Positions 1 to 9,169 are shown, counted from the first letter of the stretch. The stretch is 64,000 nt of DNA from Belliella kenyensis (GCF_022549675.1 NZ_JAKZGR010000020.1:1-64000); one strand, 5' to 3'. Notes: generated from the letters alone by a model not told the origin. A program made the numbers and translations.

Positions 1-80
<80 letters not shown>

Positions 81-278
81 AAAGTTTCTATACGCTACTA
101 TTAGGTAGCTGTTTCCTATTGCTCTTGATGTTTAAAATTTATTGATCAACAAAATATATTCTTGCTAATCTATTCTAGTCTTACAATACTTCAATGAACT
201 TATGGAATACTCAACGTATCCCCTTGATATCTACAGCTTTTCTGCGATCTTTAATACCCTACTCTCTCGTTGGGTTTG

Positions 279-308
279 CAAAGGTAAGGAAGATTATTTA
301 TTTGACAA
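279..308 (-). promoter_or_regulatory. rRNA operon promoter P1 (proximal)
   Basis: On the minus strand TTG (308-306), exactly 19 bases, then TACCTTTG (286-279). This matches the Bacteroidota sigma-ABfr arrangement of a -33 TTG-type box and a -7 TAnnTTTG box. Transcription would start near 272, leaving a leader of about 190 nt before 16S. Confidence 0.85.
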
Positions 309-404
309 GGATTTTAAGAAAAAAAATATTTTTTTTTATTTCTAATCCCCCACTAAATCCCTCTCTATCCTTTTCTTTCAAGCTTTTTCCCCCGTTTGGG
401 ATTG

Positions 405-434
405 CAAAGGTGCAACTTATTTTCTCCAATACAA
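405..434 (-). promoter_or_regulatory. rRNA operon promoter P2 (distal)
   Basis: A second unit with the same geometry as P1: TTG (434-432), 19 bases, CACCTTTG (412-405), one base off the -7 consensus. The DNA around both -7 boxes is similar (each is followed by GCAAxCCCAA-like sequence), which suggests tandem duplication of the rRNA promoter. Confidence 0.7.
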
Positions 435-560
435 TGAATTGTTTCAAAAAAAATATAGAAAAATCGTAAGTGTACTGAAAGTCAGTAGGAAAATTTTATA
501 TGATTTTTTAAATCATTTTCTCTTATCAAGAAAACACATTTCTAAGCATCTAAAAAGGCT

Positions 561-568
561 TACCTTTG
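561..568 (+). promoter_or_regulatory. -7 box for the DEAD-box helicase gene
   Basis: TACCTTTG is a perfect TAnnTTTG box 14 bases before the ATG at 583. No clear TTG occurs at the expected -33 spacing. Confidence 0.55.
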
Positions 569-582
569 TGTATTAACATTAA

Positions 583-1725
583 ATGAAAAGTATGGATTTC
601 TCTCAATTAGGACTCTCAAATGACATCCTTGTATCAATAAAAAATGCAAACTATGAAAAGCCCTACCCTATCCAAGTAAAGGCTATACCAATAATCCTAA
701 AGAAACGGGATATTCTAGGTATAGCACAAACGGGATCTGGGAAAACTGCGACTTATGTATTACCCCTTCTTGACTTTATTTCAAAAACCCCAGTCAGTAA
801 AAATAGAAATATTGCACACCTTATAATAGTTCCTACACGTGAATTAGCTATACAAGTAGAAGAGGTAATTAGATCTTTTGGCAATTTTCTACCCAGGAAG
901 ATCAAAAGTGCAGCAGTATTTGGTGGAGTTTCCATCAATCCCCAAATGATGAAACTGAACGGGACAGATATTTTGGTAGCTACGCCTGGTAGATTATTGG
1001 ACCTACTTTCGAAAAATGCAATAAGCCTGCATGAACTTCAAACACTTGTGCTCGATGAGGCAGATAAAGTATTGAACCTAGGCTTCAAAGAAGAAGTCGA
1101 TGAAATACTAACAAGACTACCTACCAAAAGGCTGAACATCCTATTTTCTGCCACAATGGAGCCAAGCGTGGAGGTTCTAATTCAAAAACTACTTAAAAAC
1201 TATGAAAAAATTGAAATTGATAGGATTGAGCTCACACCAGAAATTATTCATCAAACAGCATATTTGGTAGACTCAGATAAAAAGGGTCCTCTTTTGAGAC
1301 ATTTGATTTTAGAAAATAACTGGGAGCAAGTGTTGGTATTTACTGCATCTAAACGTAGTGCTGATAATTTAGCCACAAAGCTTGTCAAACATGGCATCAA
1401 AGCGGCTGCTTTTCATGGAGATAAAAGCCAAGGAGGAAGAACAGAAGCACTCAAGCAGTTTAAAGGTGGCAAAATAAACGTATTGGTTGCGACAGATTTG
1501 GCCGGGAGAGGAATTGACATCAAGCTGCTACCCTATGTGGTCAACTTTGAACTACCTCGATCACCAAAAGACTACATACACAGAATAGGAAGAACCGGAA
1601 GAGCTGAGGCTGAAGGACATGCCATATCATTGATTACCGAGGATGACAAAGCACATTGGAAAGTTATTCAAAAGAAGATGAAAAGATGGGTTGAATTGAT
1701 AGATGCTAAGAACTTAGGTTTTTAA
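583..1725 (+). CDS. DEAD-box ATP-dependent RNA helicase
   Basis: A 380-residue RNA-unwinding ATPase of superfamily 2, RhlE/DeaD type, acting in the cytoplasm on structured RNA. Visible in order are the Q-motif glutamine at about residue 31, Walker A AQTGSGKT (48-55), PTRELA, the DEAD box in VLDEADKVLNLGF, SAT in LFSATME, the ARGxD-like block DLAGRGIDI, and HRIGRTGRAE near the C-terminus. It stops soon after the helicase core and lacks the basic C-terminal tail many family members use for RNA binding, so it is a minimal helicase. ATG 592 is an alternative start. It is transcribed alone, away from the rRNA operon. Which of the several paralogues it represents cannot be told from sequence alone. 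Confidence 0.95.
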   Translation: MKSMDFSQLGLSNDILVSIKNANYEKPYPIQVKAIPIILKKRDILGIAQTGSGKTATYVLPLLDFISKTPVSKNRNIAHLIIVPTRELAIQVEEVIRSFGNFLPRKIKSAAVFGGVSINPQMMKLNGTDILVATPGRLLDLLSKNAISLHELQTLVLDEADKVLNLGFKEEVDEILTRLPTKRLNILFSATMEPSVEVLIQKLLKNYEKIEIDRIELTPEIIHQTAYLVDSDKKGPLLRHLILENNWEQVLVFTASKRSADNLATKLVKHGIKAAAFHGDKSQGGRTEALKQFKGGKINVLVATDLAGRGIDIKLLPYVVNFELPRSPKDYIHRIGRTGRAEAEGHAISLITEDDKAHWKVIQKKMKRWVELIDAKNLGF

Positions 1726-1781
1726 AAACTAATTACACAGCAGGGGGACATATTTGATTCAAAAATTTTGCTAAAGAAAAA

Positions 1782-1819
1782 GCCCTCAAAGAGCGCAGTA
1801 AGCTTCAATGAGGGCATTT
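1782..1819. terminator. hairpin between convergent genes
   Basis: GCCCTCA (1782-1788) pairs with TGAGGGC (1809-1815) around a 20-nt loop, between the helicase stop and the kinase stop. The T-tracts are short, so it is a plausible bidirectional terminator. Confidence 0.5.
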
Positions 1820-1849
1820 CTAAAGCATTGACTTTTTAAAGTTCGAGAC

Positions 1850-2845
1850 TTATGGATTTAATTTTGCCAAAATTTCTTTGGCCTCATGCCACTTAAGCCT
1901 CGGTCCAAACTGACTAACAATTTTTGAACTAGCCATAGAAGCTAATTTTCCACTAGCTGCAAAACTTTGGCCATTGGTGATTCCATACATAAATGCTCCA
2001 GCAAACATATCCCCTGCCCCGTTACTATCTATAGCTGTGGTCTTGTATGGTTCTATGTCTATAAAAGTATCTCCATCAAATATAATTGCGCCGTTCTTTC
2101 CTTGTGTTATCACAAAATGCTTGGCAACTTTCTTCAGCTCCTCACGTGCTTCCTTTATGTTATCTTTTCCTGTGTAAAGCAAAGCTTCCTCTTCATTTGC
2201 AAACAACATATCTACACTGTGACCAATAACCTCATCAAAGGCAGGTTTGAAATACTTAACCATCGCAGGGTCTGAAAATGTCATCGCAACTTTGACACCA
2301 TTATCTTCTGCAAGTTTCTTAGCATGCTTCATCGCTGCTTTCCCATTTTCAGATGTCACCAAATAACCTTCAATGTATAGGTATTTTGAGTCTTTGATGG
2401 CTGACTCATTGACATCGCTTACTGAATAAGATTGTGTGATACCTAAGAATGTGTTCATTGTCCTCTCTGCATCATCTGTCACCATCACCAGGCATTTTCC
2501 AGTAATCCCTTCTTCGAGCTTTTCTGGATTCAAGTTATGATCCACGCCTGATTCATTCATATCTTCGACAAAGAATTTTCCCAATTCATCATTGGCTACT
2601 TTACAAGAGTAGTAAGACTTTCCTCCAAACTGACTTACTGCAATTACTGTATTAGCAGCAGAACCACCACATTGCTTCTTCGCTTCATTGGTGTTGATCA
2701 CATCCATAAGTACATTTTGACGTTCTTCATCTACTAAGGTCATCAGCCCTTTTTCAACGTCATGATCAATGAAAAACTGATCTTTCACTTTAAACTCAAT
2801 ATCGACTAAGGCATTTCCAATACCAGTTACATCATATTTCTTCAT
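1850..2845 (-). CDS. PfkB-family carbohydrate kinase, adenosine kinase-like
   Basis: A 331-residue ribokinase-fold enzyme that phosphorylates a sugar or nucleoside with ATP. The N-terminal GIGNALVDIEF, the CGGSAANT substrate-binding motif, and the C-terminal DSNGAGDMFAGAF (PfkB signature 2, with the catalytic Asp and anion hole) are all intact. The architecture and length match the Bacteroidota 'adenosine kinase' group, but substrate choice among PfkB members cannot be assigned from motifs. Monocistronic; the next minus-strand gene upstream starts over 1 kb away. Confidence 0.9.
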   Translation of the reverse strand: MKKYDVTGIGNALVDIEFKVKDQFFIDHDVEKGLMTLVDEERQNVLMDVINTNEAKKQCGGSAANTVIAVSQFGGKSYYSCKVANDELGKFFVEDMNESGVDHNLNPEKLEEGITGKCLVMVTDDAERTMNTFLGITQSYSVSDVNESAIKDSKYLYIEGYLVTSENGKAAMKHAKKLAEDNGVKVAMTFSDPAMVKYFKPAFDEVIGHSVDMLFANEEEALLYTGKDNIKEAREELKKVAKHFVITQGKNGAIIFDGDTFIDIEPYKTTAIDSNGAGDMFAGAFMYGITNGQSFAASGKLASMASSKIVSQFGPRLKWHEAKEILAKLNP

Positions 2846-2905
2846 TTTACATTTTTTTTCTAATTACTAAACTATTCTACTAGCAGCACATTAAATATTT
2901 CAATT

Positions 2906-4072
2906 TTATTCAAAAATAGGATGTCGCTCAAATGGCTTATCCCTATCAAACAAATACCGATAAGTATGGTGGGTTTTATATACCTCTGCATTCAATTGCT
3001 CACAAACTCTCATCATTTTAGGATTGAAATCACCAATCCAATTCATCTCTATGGTTTTGTAAGGAAATGAGTCATGTCTAGCAAATTTCTCATTGTAGGC
3101 CATGATCATGGCACTCTCTACACCTTTACCCTGAAACTCTGGGATTACTCCAAACACTAATCCTAGCATTTTGTTCGGAGGGTTGAAAATTTTATGGTAT
3201 AAGAACTTGATCTTGCCTATAAAATCTAGCCTTCCATTTACATATTTAAACAACTGATTGATTTCTGGAATATTAATAAAAAAGGAAATTGGCTCTCCTT
3301 TGTAAAACCCAAAGTAAATCAACCTTCCGTCCATTATAGGTTTCATTTTAGCAAACATCAGTTGCGTCTCTCTTATCGTTAGGCTCTTGCCCATATGTCT
3401 CGCCCAGGCTTTGTTGTAGACATTCATAAAATATTCAGGGGCTCTCTCTGAAAGCTCCTTGCCTTGCATGTGGCGGAAATCATAATCAGAGTCACCAATT
3501 ACCTTATTAGCCCGTTCGATCATTTTTTTATCAAAACCTACTCCTTGTACGGGGCGCATGTAAGTGAATTGCTTAAAATATACTTGAAACCCATATGCTT
3601 CAAAGAATGCTTTATAATAATCAAAGTTCCATGGCATGTTGTAGTTTGGGGGAGAATAACCCTCTACTAAAAGCCCCCACCACTTGTCTCTCTCTCCAAA
3701 ATTTACTGGCCCATCCATTGCTTCCATTCCTTCAGTCAAAAGCCAGTCTTTTGCCGTATCAAAAAGTGAAAAGGCTGCTTTTTGATCATAGACACATTCA
3801 AAAAATCCAAGACCACCTGTGGGTTGTTTTTCCTTCCACTTAGGATGGATAAATGCCGCTATTCTGCCAATAGTTTGATTATTTTCATCCAAAAGCAACC
3901 AGCGCTTGGCCTTTCCACCTTGCTTAAAAAGCTTGTTTGTAGCAGGATCAAAAATCCCTTCAATATCCTTATCGAGAGGTCTAATCCAATTAGTCTCATT
4001 GCGATACAGCCTCACAGCCATTTCTAAAAACTCTACTTTTTGACTTGAATTAATTACCTCAATTATTTTCAT
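2906..4072 (-). CDS. GNAT-like acyltransferase-fold protein of unknown substrate
   Basis: A 388-residue cytoplasmic protein. The N-terminal half carries IGRIAAF and ECVYDQKAAFSLFDTAKDW, which resemble the core strands of GNAT acetyltransferases. Later blocks include GPVNFGERDKWWG, SPPNYNMPWN and VIPEFQGKGVES, the last like the acetyl-CoA pyrophosphate loop (QxxGxG type). This family is widespread and uncharacterised in Bacteroidota. I chose ATG 4072 over 4099 because a TAnnTTTG box (TATTTTTG, 4104-4097) lies just upstream and would place the transcript start near 4090. Substrate unknown. Confidence 0.8.
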   Translation of the reverse strand: MKIIEVINSSQKVEFLEMAVRLYRNETNWIRPLDKDIEGIFDPATNKLFKQGGKAKRWLLLDENNQTIGRIAAFIHPKWKEKQPTGGLGFFECVYDQKAAFSLFDTAKDWLLTEGMEAMDGPVNFGERDKWWGLLVEGYSPPNYNMPWNFDYYKAFFEAYGFQVYFKQFTYMRPVQGVGFDKKMIERANKVIGDSDYDFRHMQGKELSERAPEYFMNVYNKAWARHMGKSLTIRETQLMFAKMKPIMDGRLIYFGFYKGEPISFFINIPEINQLFKYVNGRLDFIGKIKFLYHKIFNPPNKMLGLVFGVIPEFQGKGVESAMIMAYNEKFARHDSFPYKTIEMNWIGDFNPKMMRVCEQLNAEVYKTHHTYRYLFDRDKPFERHPIFE

Positions 4073-4096
4073 CCTCAAATTTAGATTAAGAGAGGT

Positions 4097-4104
4097 CAAA
4101 AATA
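4097..4104 (-). promoter_or_regulatory. -7 box for the GNAT-like gene
   Basis: TATTTTTG on the minus strand, 25 bases before ATG 4072. It overlaps the first bases of the longer reading frame (4099), which supports the shorter start. Confidence 0.5.
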
Positions 4105-4365
4105 AGCATATATTCGGAAACTACGAATTTTACTCAACGCTATCCAAATAAACATGTTTTTTAGAAAGCATAACTAGCTTAATCAAAGCTAGTTTGATTA
4201 TTTCTCATAAAACCATAATAGATAGAACCACTACTATCGTATCCACATCATTACTTTGTCTTTATGGCTACTCTAATTAAAACAATGCTGTCAAAGTGAT
4301 TAGGTAATAAAGAATGCGACCTCAATAAAATATTTTTAAGTAAAATTCTAATTCCTAGCTAAATA

Positions 4366-5235
4366 TCATCTCTTCGGAGCCAAATTTGGAAAATCAGTAA
4401 TGATACCATCAACACCCACATCAAGTAAAAATTGCATTTCTGATGTAGAATTGACAGTCCAGGGAATCACTTTCATGCCTTTGCTATGAAGTATGCTTAC
4501 CATCTCTTTGGTCAGACCTTTGTAATGAGGTGAGTAGATTTGAGGCTGAAAGCCAAGTTCATCTAACTGTTCTTCAAACTTGAAAGGACCAGGTACAAGT
4601 ACTGCCAAAACAACTTCTGGATAAGTTTCATGATAATATCTCAAAATTCTAAAATCAAAAGATTGGACATTGATTCTATCCCAAGAGATGTGTTTGTCAA
4701 TGACCTCAAAAACCAAGTCCGAAAACTCTTTGACCCCTGGATGATAAATACCATCACCTTCAGATGAGCTTTTGATTTCAATGTTGTACTTTGGCTTGGT
4801 AAGACCATGATCATTGACATATTTTTCAACTACCTCAAAAAGATCAGACAGCTTAGGCTTTGTGGTATGAAATTTAACTTGGTTTGGGAAATCTTTGTGA
4901 AACTTCGAACCTACATCATACTTGCTTGCTTGATCGTAAGATAATTTGTAAATATTATGACTTTTGTCCCCTGATGGAATTTCCTCCCCACTGGGTGTTA
5001 AGCAAATCACAGGATTCATGTAAGGTTCATGGGAGACAATCACCTCACCGTCTTTGGTAATGGCCAAATCCAACTCTAGCGTATTTACACCTAAATCAAG
5101 AGCTTTGATCATCGCTGGAATTGTATTTTCTGGCATGATTCCTCTCGCTCCTCTGTGACCTTGTAGATCGTAGCTTGCTTGACCAAAAGTGATCAATGGA
5201 CATATCATAAGAACAATGATTATATTTCTCTTCAT
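4366..5235 (-). CDS. glycerophosphodiester phosphodiesterase, secreted
   Basis: A 289-residue GDPD that hydrolyses glycerophosphodiesters to glycerol 3-phosphate and an alcohol. A signal peptide (KR, then a hydrophobic stretch, GQA at 18-20) places it in the periplasm. GDPD catalytic features are visible: HRGARG at 27-32, PENT at 35-38, the metal ligands ELD at 54-56, and H69 in VSHE. The C-terminal VDGIITDFPN closes the TIM barrel. Length and motifs are normal for the periplasmic GlpQ/UgpQ type. It is transcribed away from a terminator behind rimO, so it is probably its own unit. Confidence 0.93.
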   Translation of the reverse strand: MKRNIIIVLMICPLITFGQASYDLQGHRGARGIMPENTIPAMIKALDLGVNTLELDLAITKDGEVIVSHEPYMNPVICLTPSGEEIPSGDKSHNIYKLSYDQASKYDVGSKFHKDFPNQVKFHTTKPKLSDLFEVVEKYVNDHGLTKPKYNIEIKSSSEGDGIYHPGVKEFSDLVFEVIDKHISWDRINVQSFDFRILRYYHETYPEVVLAVLVPGPFKFEEQLDELGFQPQIYSPHYKGLTKEMVSILHSKGMKVIPWTVNSTSEMQFLLDVGVDGIITDFPNLAPKR

Positions 5236-5274
5236 TTCTCTTTTTTTCGCAATTTAAATATAAACCAAAACAAA

Positions 5275-5312
5275 AAATCCATCACAATATGACGCTATTG
5301 TAATGGATTTTT
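5275..5312 (-). terminator. rho-independent terminator after rimO
   Basis: AAATCCATCACAATA pairs with TATTGTAATGGATTT around a short loop. On the minus strand the hairpin is followed by a T-rich tract. It separates rimO (ends 5362) from the GDPD gene (starts 5235). Confidence 0.75.
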
Positions 5313-5361
5313 TGATATTTTAACAATTAGGTAATGATGAATCTCAGATCCTAAGGCGCAA

Positions 5362-6675
5362 TCAAGAAATCACTTCACCGTACAAGTCGAACTCTGTAGC
5401 ATCTGAAATATTGACATTTACAAAATCTCCGATTCTACAATAGTGCTTAGATGCATCGATCAAAACTTCATTATCTACTTCCACAGAATCATATTCAGTC
5501 CTTCCAACAAAATGTCCTCCTTCCTTTTTATCAATAAGTACTTTGAAAGTCTTTCCGATTTTTTCTTGATTAAGATCAAAAGAGATCTGCTCTTGAATTG
5601 ACATTAAGTGATTTGCTCTTGCCTCTTTTTCTTCTTGAGGAATAATATCTTCCATAGAGCCTGCGTGGGTATTCTCTTCATGCGAATAAGTAAATACACC
5701 CAATCTTTCAAATTTCATCCTCTCGACGAAATCTACCATTTCTTGAAACTCTGTCTCTCCCTCACCAGGGTGACCGGCGATTAGGGTGGTTCTGATAGCT
5801 ATATCAGGCATGATGTCCCGGATAGAATGTATCAGTTCTTCTTGTTTTTCTCTAGTGGTACCTCTTCTCATGGTCTTCAATACTGAAGTAGACCCATGTT
5901 GCAAAGGAATATCCAAATAATTACAAATATTTGGTCTTTCTTTCATCACCTCTATGACATCCATTGGAAAACCTGTAGGGTATGCATAATGAAGCCTTAT
6001 CCAATCGATTCCTTGAACATCAGATAGAGCACTCATCAAATCAGCCAATCTCCTTTTCTTATAAAGATCCAATCCATAATATGTTGAATCTTGAGCGATT
6101 AGGAGCAGTTCTTTTGTACCATTTGCGGCTTTGTGCTCTGCTTCTTTGACAAGATCCTCTATAGATCGTGAAATATGCCCACCTCGCATCAATGGGATAG
6201 CACAAAAAGCGCATGGTCTATCGCAGCCTTCAGAAATTTTCATATATGCATAATGAGAAGCATGGGTAAGGAGACGCTCTCCTACAAGCTCATGCTTATA
6301 ATCTGCTTTGAATTTCTTTAAGATAGCTGGTAGATCTCTTGTTCCAAAAAATGCATCTACTTGTGGAATTTCTTTTTCTAAATCATCTTTATATCTCTGA
6401 GACAGACACCCCGTCACATAAACCTTGTCTACAACGCCCTGTTCTTTTGCATCTACATATTGCAAAATGGTATCTATTGACTCTTGCTTTGCATTATCTA
6501 TAAAACCACAGGTATTGATGATGATGATATTATTATCTTTACTATTGGACTCATGGGTAGCATCTATGCCATTGCCTTTGAGCTGGGTCAACAACACTTC
6601 TGAATCTACCAAGTTTTTGGAACAACCCATAGTAATGATATTGACTTTGTCCTTTTTTAGAGTTCTCGCTTTCAC
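5362..6675 (-). CDS. rimO: ribosomal protein S12 methylthiotransferase RimO
   Basis: A 437-residue radical-SAM enzyme that adds a methylthio group to the conserved aspartate of ribosomal protein S12. The N-terminal MTTase domain begins IITMGCSKNLVDSE with its first cluster cysteine, followed by the INTCGF and VTGCLSQR cysteines. The radical-SAM CxxxCxxC motif is in EGCDRPCAFCAIP. A C-terminal TRAM-like segment ends the protein (VNVNISDATEFDLYGEV). The GCSKN start, rather than GCQMN, fits RimO and not MiaB. Length is typical. A perfect -7 box lies 19 bases upstream of the ATG. Confidence 0.96.
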   Translation of the reverse strand: MKARTLKKDKVNIITMGCSKNLVDSEVLLTQLKGNGIDATHESNSKDNNIIIINTCGFIDNAKQESIDTILQYVDAKEQGVVDKVYVTGCLSQRYKDDLEKEIPQVDAFFGTRDLPAILKKFKADYKHELVGERLLTHASHYAYMKISEGCDRPCAFCAIPLMRGGHISRSIEDLVKEAEHKAANGTKELLLIAQDSTYYGLDLYKKRRLADLMSALSDVQGIDWIRLHYAYPTGFPMDVIEVMKERPNICNYLDIPLQHGSTSVLKTMRRGTTREKQEELIHSIRDIMPDIAIRTTLIAGHPGEGETEFQEMVDFVERMKFERLGVFTYSHEENTHAGSMEDIIPQEEKEARANHLMSIQEQISFDLNQEKIGKTFKVLIDKKEGGHFVGRTEYDSVEVDNEVLIDASKHYCRIGDFVNVNISDATEFDLYGEVIS

Positions 6676-6693
6676 TTCTTACTTTCTTTGGGA

Positions 6694-6701
6694 CAAAGGT
6701 A
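6694..6701 (-). promoter_or_regulatory. -7 box for rimO
   Basis: TACCTTTG on the minus strand, 18 bases from the rimO ATG. It is a perfect TAnnTTTG match with no exact TTG at N19. Confidence 0.55.
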
Positions 6702-6721
6702 AGGAAAAACATCAAAACTAA

Positions 6722-7012
6722 CTGAGAGACTTAATTTCACTTGTTTATAATTTACGGTAACATGAGCTTTCCACTAAACTATACTACTAGTATTGGATAA
6801 CTTATTCTAAACCAGGAATAATGATAAAAAAATTAGTTAATGATCATTTTCGGTTTGATTTTAAGGTTATCAAAAGATTAATCAGTATGAAAATTCCGAC
6901 ATTTTATTTAAAACTTCCTTAATACCCTATTTTATATAGATAAATTAAAAGTACCTAATTTTGAATCCGTACAGCAAACGAACATTTTTTCAACTCCTTG
7001 CATTATTTTTGA
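6722..7012. other. non-coding stretch before an orphan terminator
   Basis: I see no reading frame of substance here. One plus-strand -7 box, TAATTTTG, lies at 6956-6963. A transcript from about 6970 would run only some 70 nt before the hairpin at 7013-7045, so a short RNA or an attenuated leader for the 7144 gene is possible. Confidence 0.3.
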
Positions 7013-7045
7013 GCGTCGATGTGAATCGACGCTTTTCTTTTTTTC
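7013..7045 (+). terminator. orphan rho-independent terminator
   Basis: Perfect 8-bp stem GCGTCGAT / ATCGACGC with a GTGA loop, followed by TTTTCTTTTTTTC. No annotated gene ends upstream on the plus strand, since rimO runs the other way. Confidence 0.75.
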
Positions 7046-7143
7046 AACAGCTCTCACAATTCTAATTGAGAAAATAATTTTACTCTTTATATAGTATTCA
7101 ATTCTATGCGGCAGTATCTTCGAATACTAAAAAAATCATAAGA

Positions 7144-7395
7144 ATGTTTGACGGTCCAGATTATCCTGCTTCATTACATGAAGACGTATTTGAAGAATGG
7201 CTAGAAAAAGGTAGGGAAAGTAAAATACCTTTTGCTTATTTATTGATCATTTGGGATGAAATTGAAAGTAAATATAGTCCATATTACTCAGAACTAAAAA
7301 GTGAGATTTATAAATATGCAAGGTATGGTCAAGCCCCTGATCATCAACTTTTGGTTGCCGCATATGACTTATACTCAGAAAGTAGAGTCTTATAA
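7144..7395 (+). CDS. hypothetical protein, 83 aa
   Basis: I do not recognise this family. The protein is acidic and aromatic-rich (PYSELKSEIYKYARYGQAPDH) and looks mostly alpha-helical, with no signal peptide or membrane segment. Codon use resembles neighbouring genes and the ATG follows an A-rich ribosome-binding region typical of Bacteroidota. It sits between an orphan terminator and the SAM riboswitch of metZ, so it is probably transcribed alone. Confidence 0.55.
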   Translation: MFDGPDYPASLHEDVFEEWLEKGRESKIPFAYLLIIWDEIESKYSPYYSELKSEIYKYARYGQAPDHQLLVAAYDLYSESRVL

Positions 7396-7555
7396 TATCT
7401 ATTCAAATTATTTCAAATGGTTGGGGATAGAAATTATCTCTGTTTTTCAATCCTTTATCATTTGCGTGTTATTTAAAAAAACAGAAAAATATTCAACAAG
7501 CATTTTTTTGATTTTACAGAATTTGCTATTTTCTTTGTGTCAATTCAGTTTACTG

Positions 7556-7655
7556 ATTTATAAAGAAGAGGTGAGAGAACAGGCTCAATGACCCTCTGGC
7601 AACCATCATCCCCAAATGAAAGGTGCCAAACCCTGCCCATTAGGGAACTATAAAT
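7556..7655 (+). promoter_or_regulatory. SAM-responsive riboswitch (S-box clan)
   Basis: The core GGCTCAATGACC, then CTCTGGCAACC, then AAAGGTGCCAA matches the conserved SAM-I clan core (GGC..ATGA..GGCAACC..GGTGCCAA). A P1 stem can form from ATTTATA (7556-7562) and TATAAAT (7649-7655), and GAGG/CCTC pairing gives P2. It lies 190 bases upstream of metZ, a methionine-synthesis gene, which is the expected target. The AT-only P1 is weak and I see no clear terminator after it, so the mode of control is not evident. Confidence 0.85.
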
Positions 7656-7846
7656 TAGAATTTATGTCAAAAAAACCACACCAATTTAGGATATCACCAA
7701 AAGCCCTGATGATTTATCAGAGGATATATGGCTCCAAGTATTGGGTCATGATTGATCCATTACTTATCTTTTTCCCAACTCAACAGAGTTATTGGAAAGA
7801 AAATTATGTCCTTTCAAAATTTTAAAATTTTAATCGTTGAATCCAC

Positions 7847-9016
7847 ATGTCGCATTTCGAAACAGAAGCAATACGAATAAACGCCTCAAAATCTAATCAA
7901 AGAGAGCATTCAGCACCTCTTTATCTAACCTCTAGCTTTACATTCGACTCAGCAGAAGAGGCACGGGCAATGTTTGCAGAAGAAATCCAAGGAAATATTT
8001 ACTCGAGATATGCCAATCCAAACTCATCAGAATTGATAGAGAAAGTATGTGCAGCCGAGGGAACAGAGAGTGGAATAGCGACTGCCTCTGGAATGGCTGC
8101 GATGTTTGGAAGCATGGCTTCCTTGCTACAACAAGGAGATCATGTGCTTGCCTCTAGATCCCTTTTCGGCTCTACACACCAGTTGTTAACGAGAGTTTTT
8201 CCAAAATGGGGAATTTCATCCACCTATGGCGACATCTCGGATATCCATAATTGGGAAAAACTAGTACAGCCAAATACTAAAATGTTGTTTATTGAAACTC
8301 CATCTAACCCAGGTTTGGAAATAATCGACTTGGAATGGGTAGGAAAATTTGCAGTAGCACATAACTTGATACTGGTAGTAGACAATTGTTTTGCAACACC
8401 GTATTTGCAGCAACCAGCAAAATGGGGGGCTCATATTGTAACACATTCGGCCACAAAATACATTGATGGCCAAGGAAGAGTCCTAGGAGGTTTGATTTTG
8501 GGAAGAAAAGACTTGATAAATGAAGTTCAGTTTTTTACAAGACATACTGGCCCTTCTATATCACCATTCAATGCGTGGATTTTGGCAAAAAGTATGGAAA
8601 CACTAGCAGTAAGAATGGATAGGCATTGTGAAAACGCACTACATGTAGCCGAATATTTTCAAGAAAGTAAAGATCTCGATTTTGTAAAATATCCATTCCT
8701 AGAAAGTCACCCCCAGTTCAGCTTAGCAAAAAAGCAGATGAAACATGGTGGCGGGATCATTACTTTGACTTTAAAAGGAGGACTTTCTAGAGCACAAAAA
8801 TTCATTGACGAACTTCAAATGATCTCTGTCACTGCGAATCTGGGAGATAGCAGAAGTATAATAACTCATCCAGCTTCTACCACCCATAGCAAACTAAGTG
8901 AAGAAGAACGTGCAAAAGTTGGTATCTCAGATGGCTTGATTCGACTTTCGGTAGGACTTGAGCATCGAGAAGATATCATTAAAGATGTAGAAAGAGCACT
9001 TGAAAAATCTCGTTAA
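7847..9016 (+). CDS. metZ: O-succinylhomoserine sulfhydrylase (Cys/Met metabolism PLP enzyme)
   Basis: A 389-residue PLP-dependent enzyme that makes homocysteine directly from an activated homoserine and sulfide. The Schiff-base lysine is K204 in SATKYIDGQGR; the phosphate and ring contacts SGMAA, SRY and VVDNCFATP are present. SATKYIDGQGRVLGG is the pattern of the sulfhydrylase MetZ rather than of cystathionine lyases. Whether the donor is acetyl- or succinyl-homoserine cannot be decided by eye. An S-box riboswitch in the leader implies repression by S-adenosylmethionine, and a strong terminator follows. The gene stands alone. Confidence 0.93.
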   Translation: MSHFETEAIRINASKSNQREHSAPLYLTSSFTFDSAEEARAMFAEEIQGNIYSRYANPNSSELIEKVCAAEGTESGIATASGMAAMFGSMASLLQQGDHVLASRSLFGSTHQLLTRVFPKWGISSTYGDISDIHNWEKLVQPNTKMLFIETPSNPGLEIIDLEWVGKFAVAHNLILVVDNCFATPYLQQPAKWGAHIVTHSATKYIDGQGRVLGGLILGRKDLINEVQFFTRHTGPSISPFNAWILAKSMETLAVRMDRHCENALHVAEYFQESKDLDFVKYPFLESHPQFSLAKKQMKHGGGIITLTLKGGLSRAQKFIDELQMISVTANLGDSRSIITHPASTTHSKLSEEERAKVGISDGLIRLSVGLEHREDIIKDVERALEKSR

Positions 9017-9091
9017 CAACAACTGGCACCTGTATTTCTTTCAATAAATACACCACTTAGATGGGATGGAAATTTTGAGATTCCACATGAT

Positions 9092-9131
9092 AAAAAAGAG
9101 GTTGTCCCAAATTATGAGACAACCTCTTTTT
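9092..9131. terminator. bidirectional rho-independent terminator
   Basis: A 13-bp stem, AAAAGAGGTTGTC (9094-9106) with GACAACCTCTTTT (9118-9130). T-tracts flank it on both strands, between convergent metZ and the DUF2911 gene. Confidence 0.85.
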
Positions 9132-9169
9132 GCTTATTAAAACTATTTTTTTGAGACAGGTAAAAGCTA

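Noticed and set aside
194-469. Open frame of 91 codons upstream of the DEAD-box gene
   Set aside because: It runs through the rRNA promoter and leader region on the opposite strand, is rich in Phe/Leu/Ile low complexity, and has no start context.
7616-7825. Open frame of 69 codons before metZ
   Set aside because: Its beginning is the riboswitch core (GGTGCCAA region); no protein-like composition.
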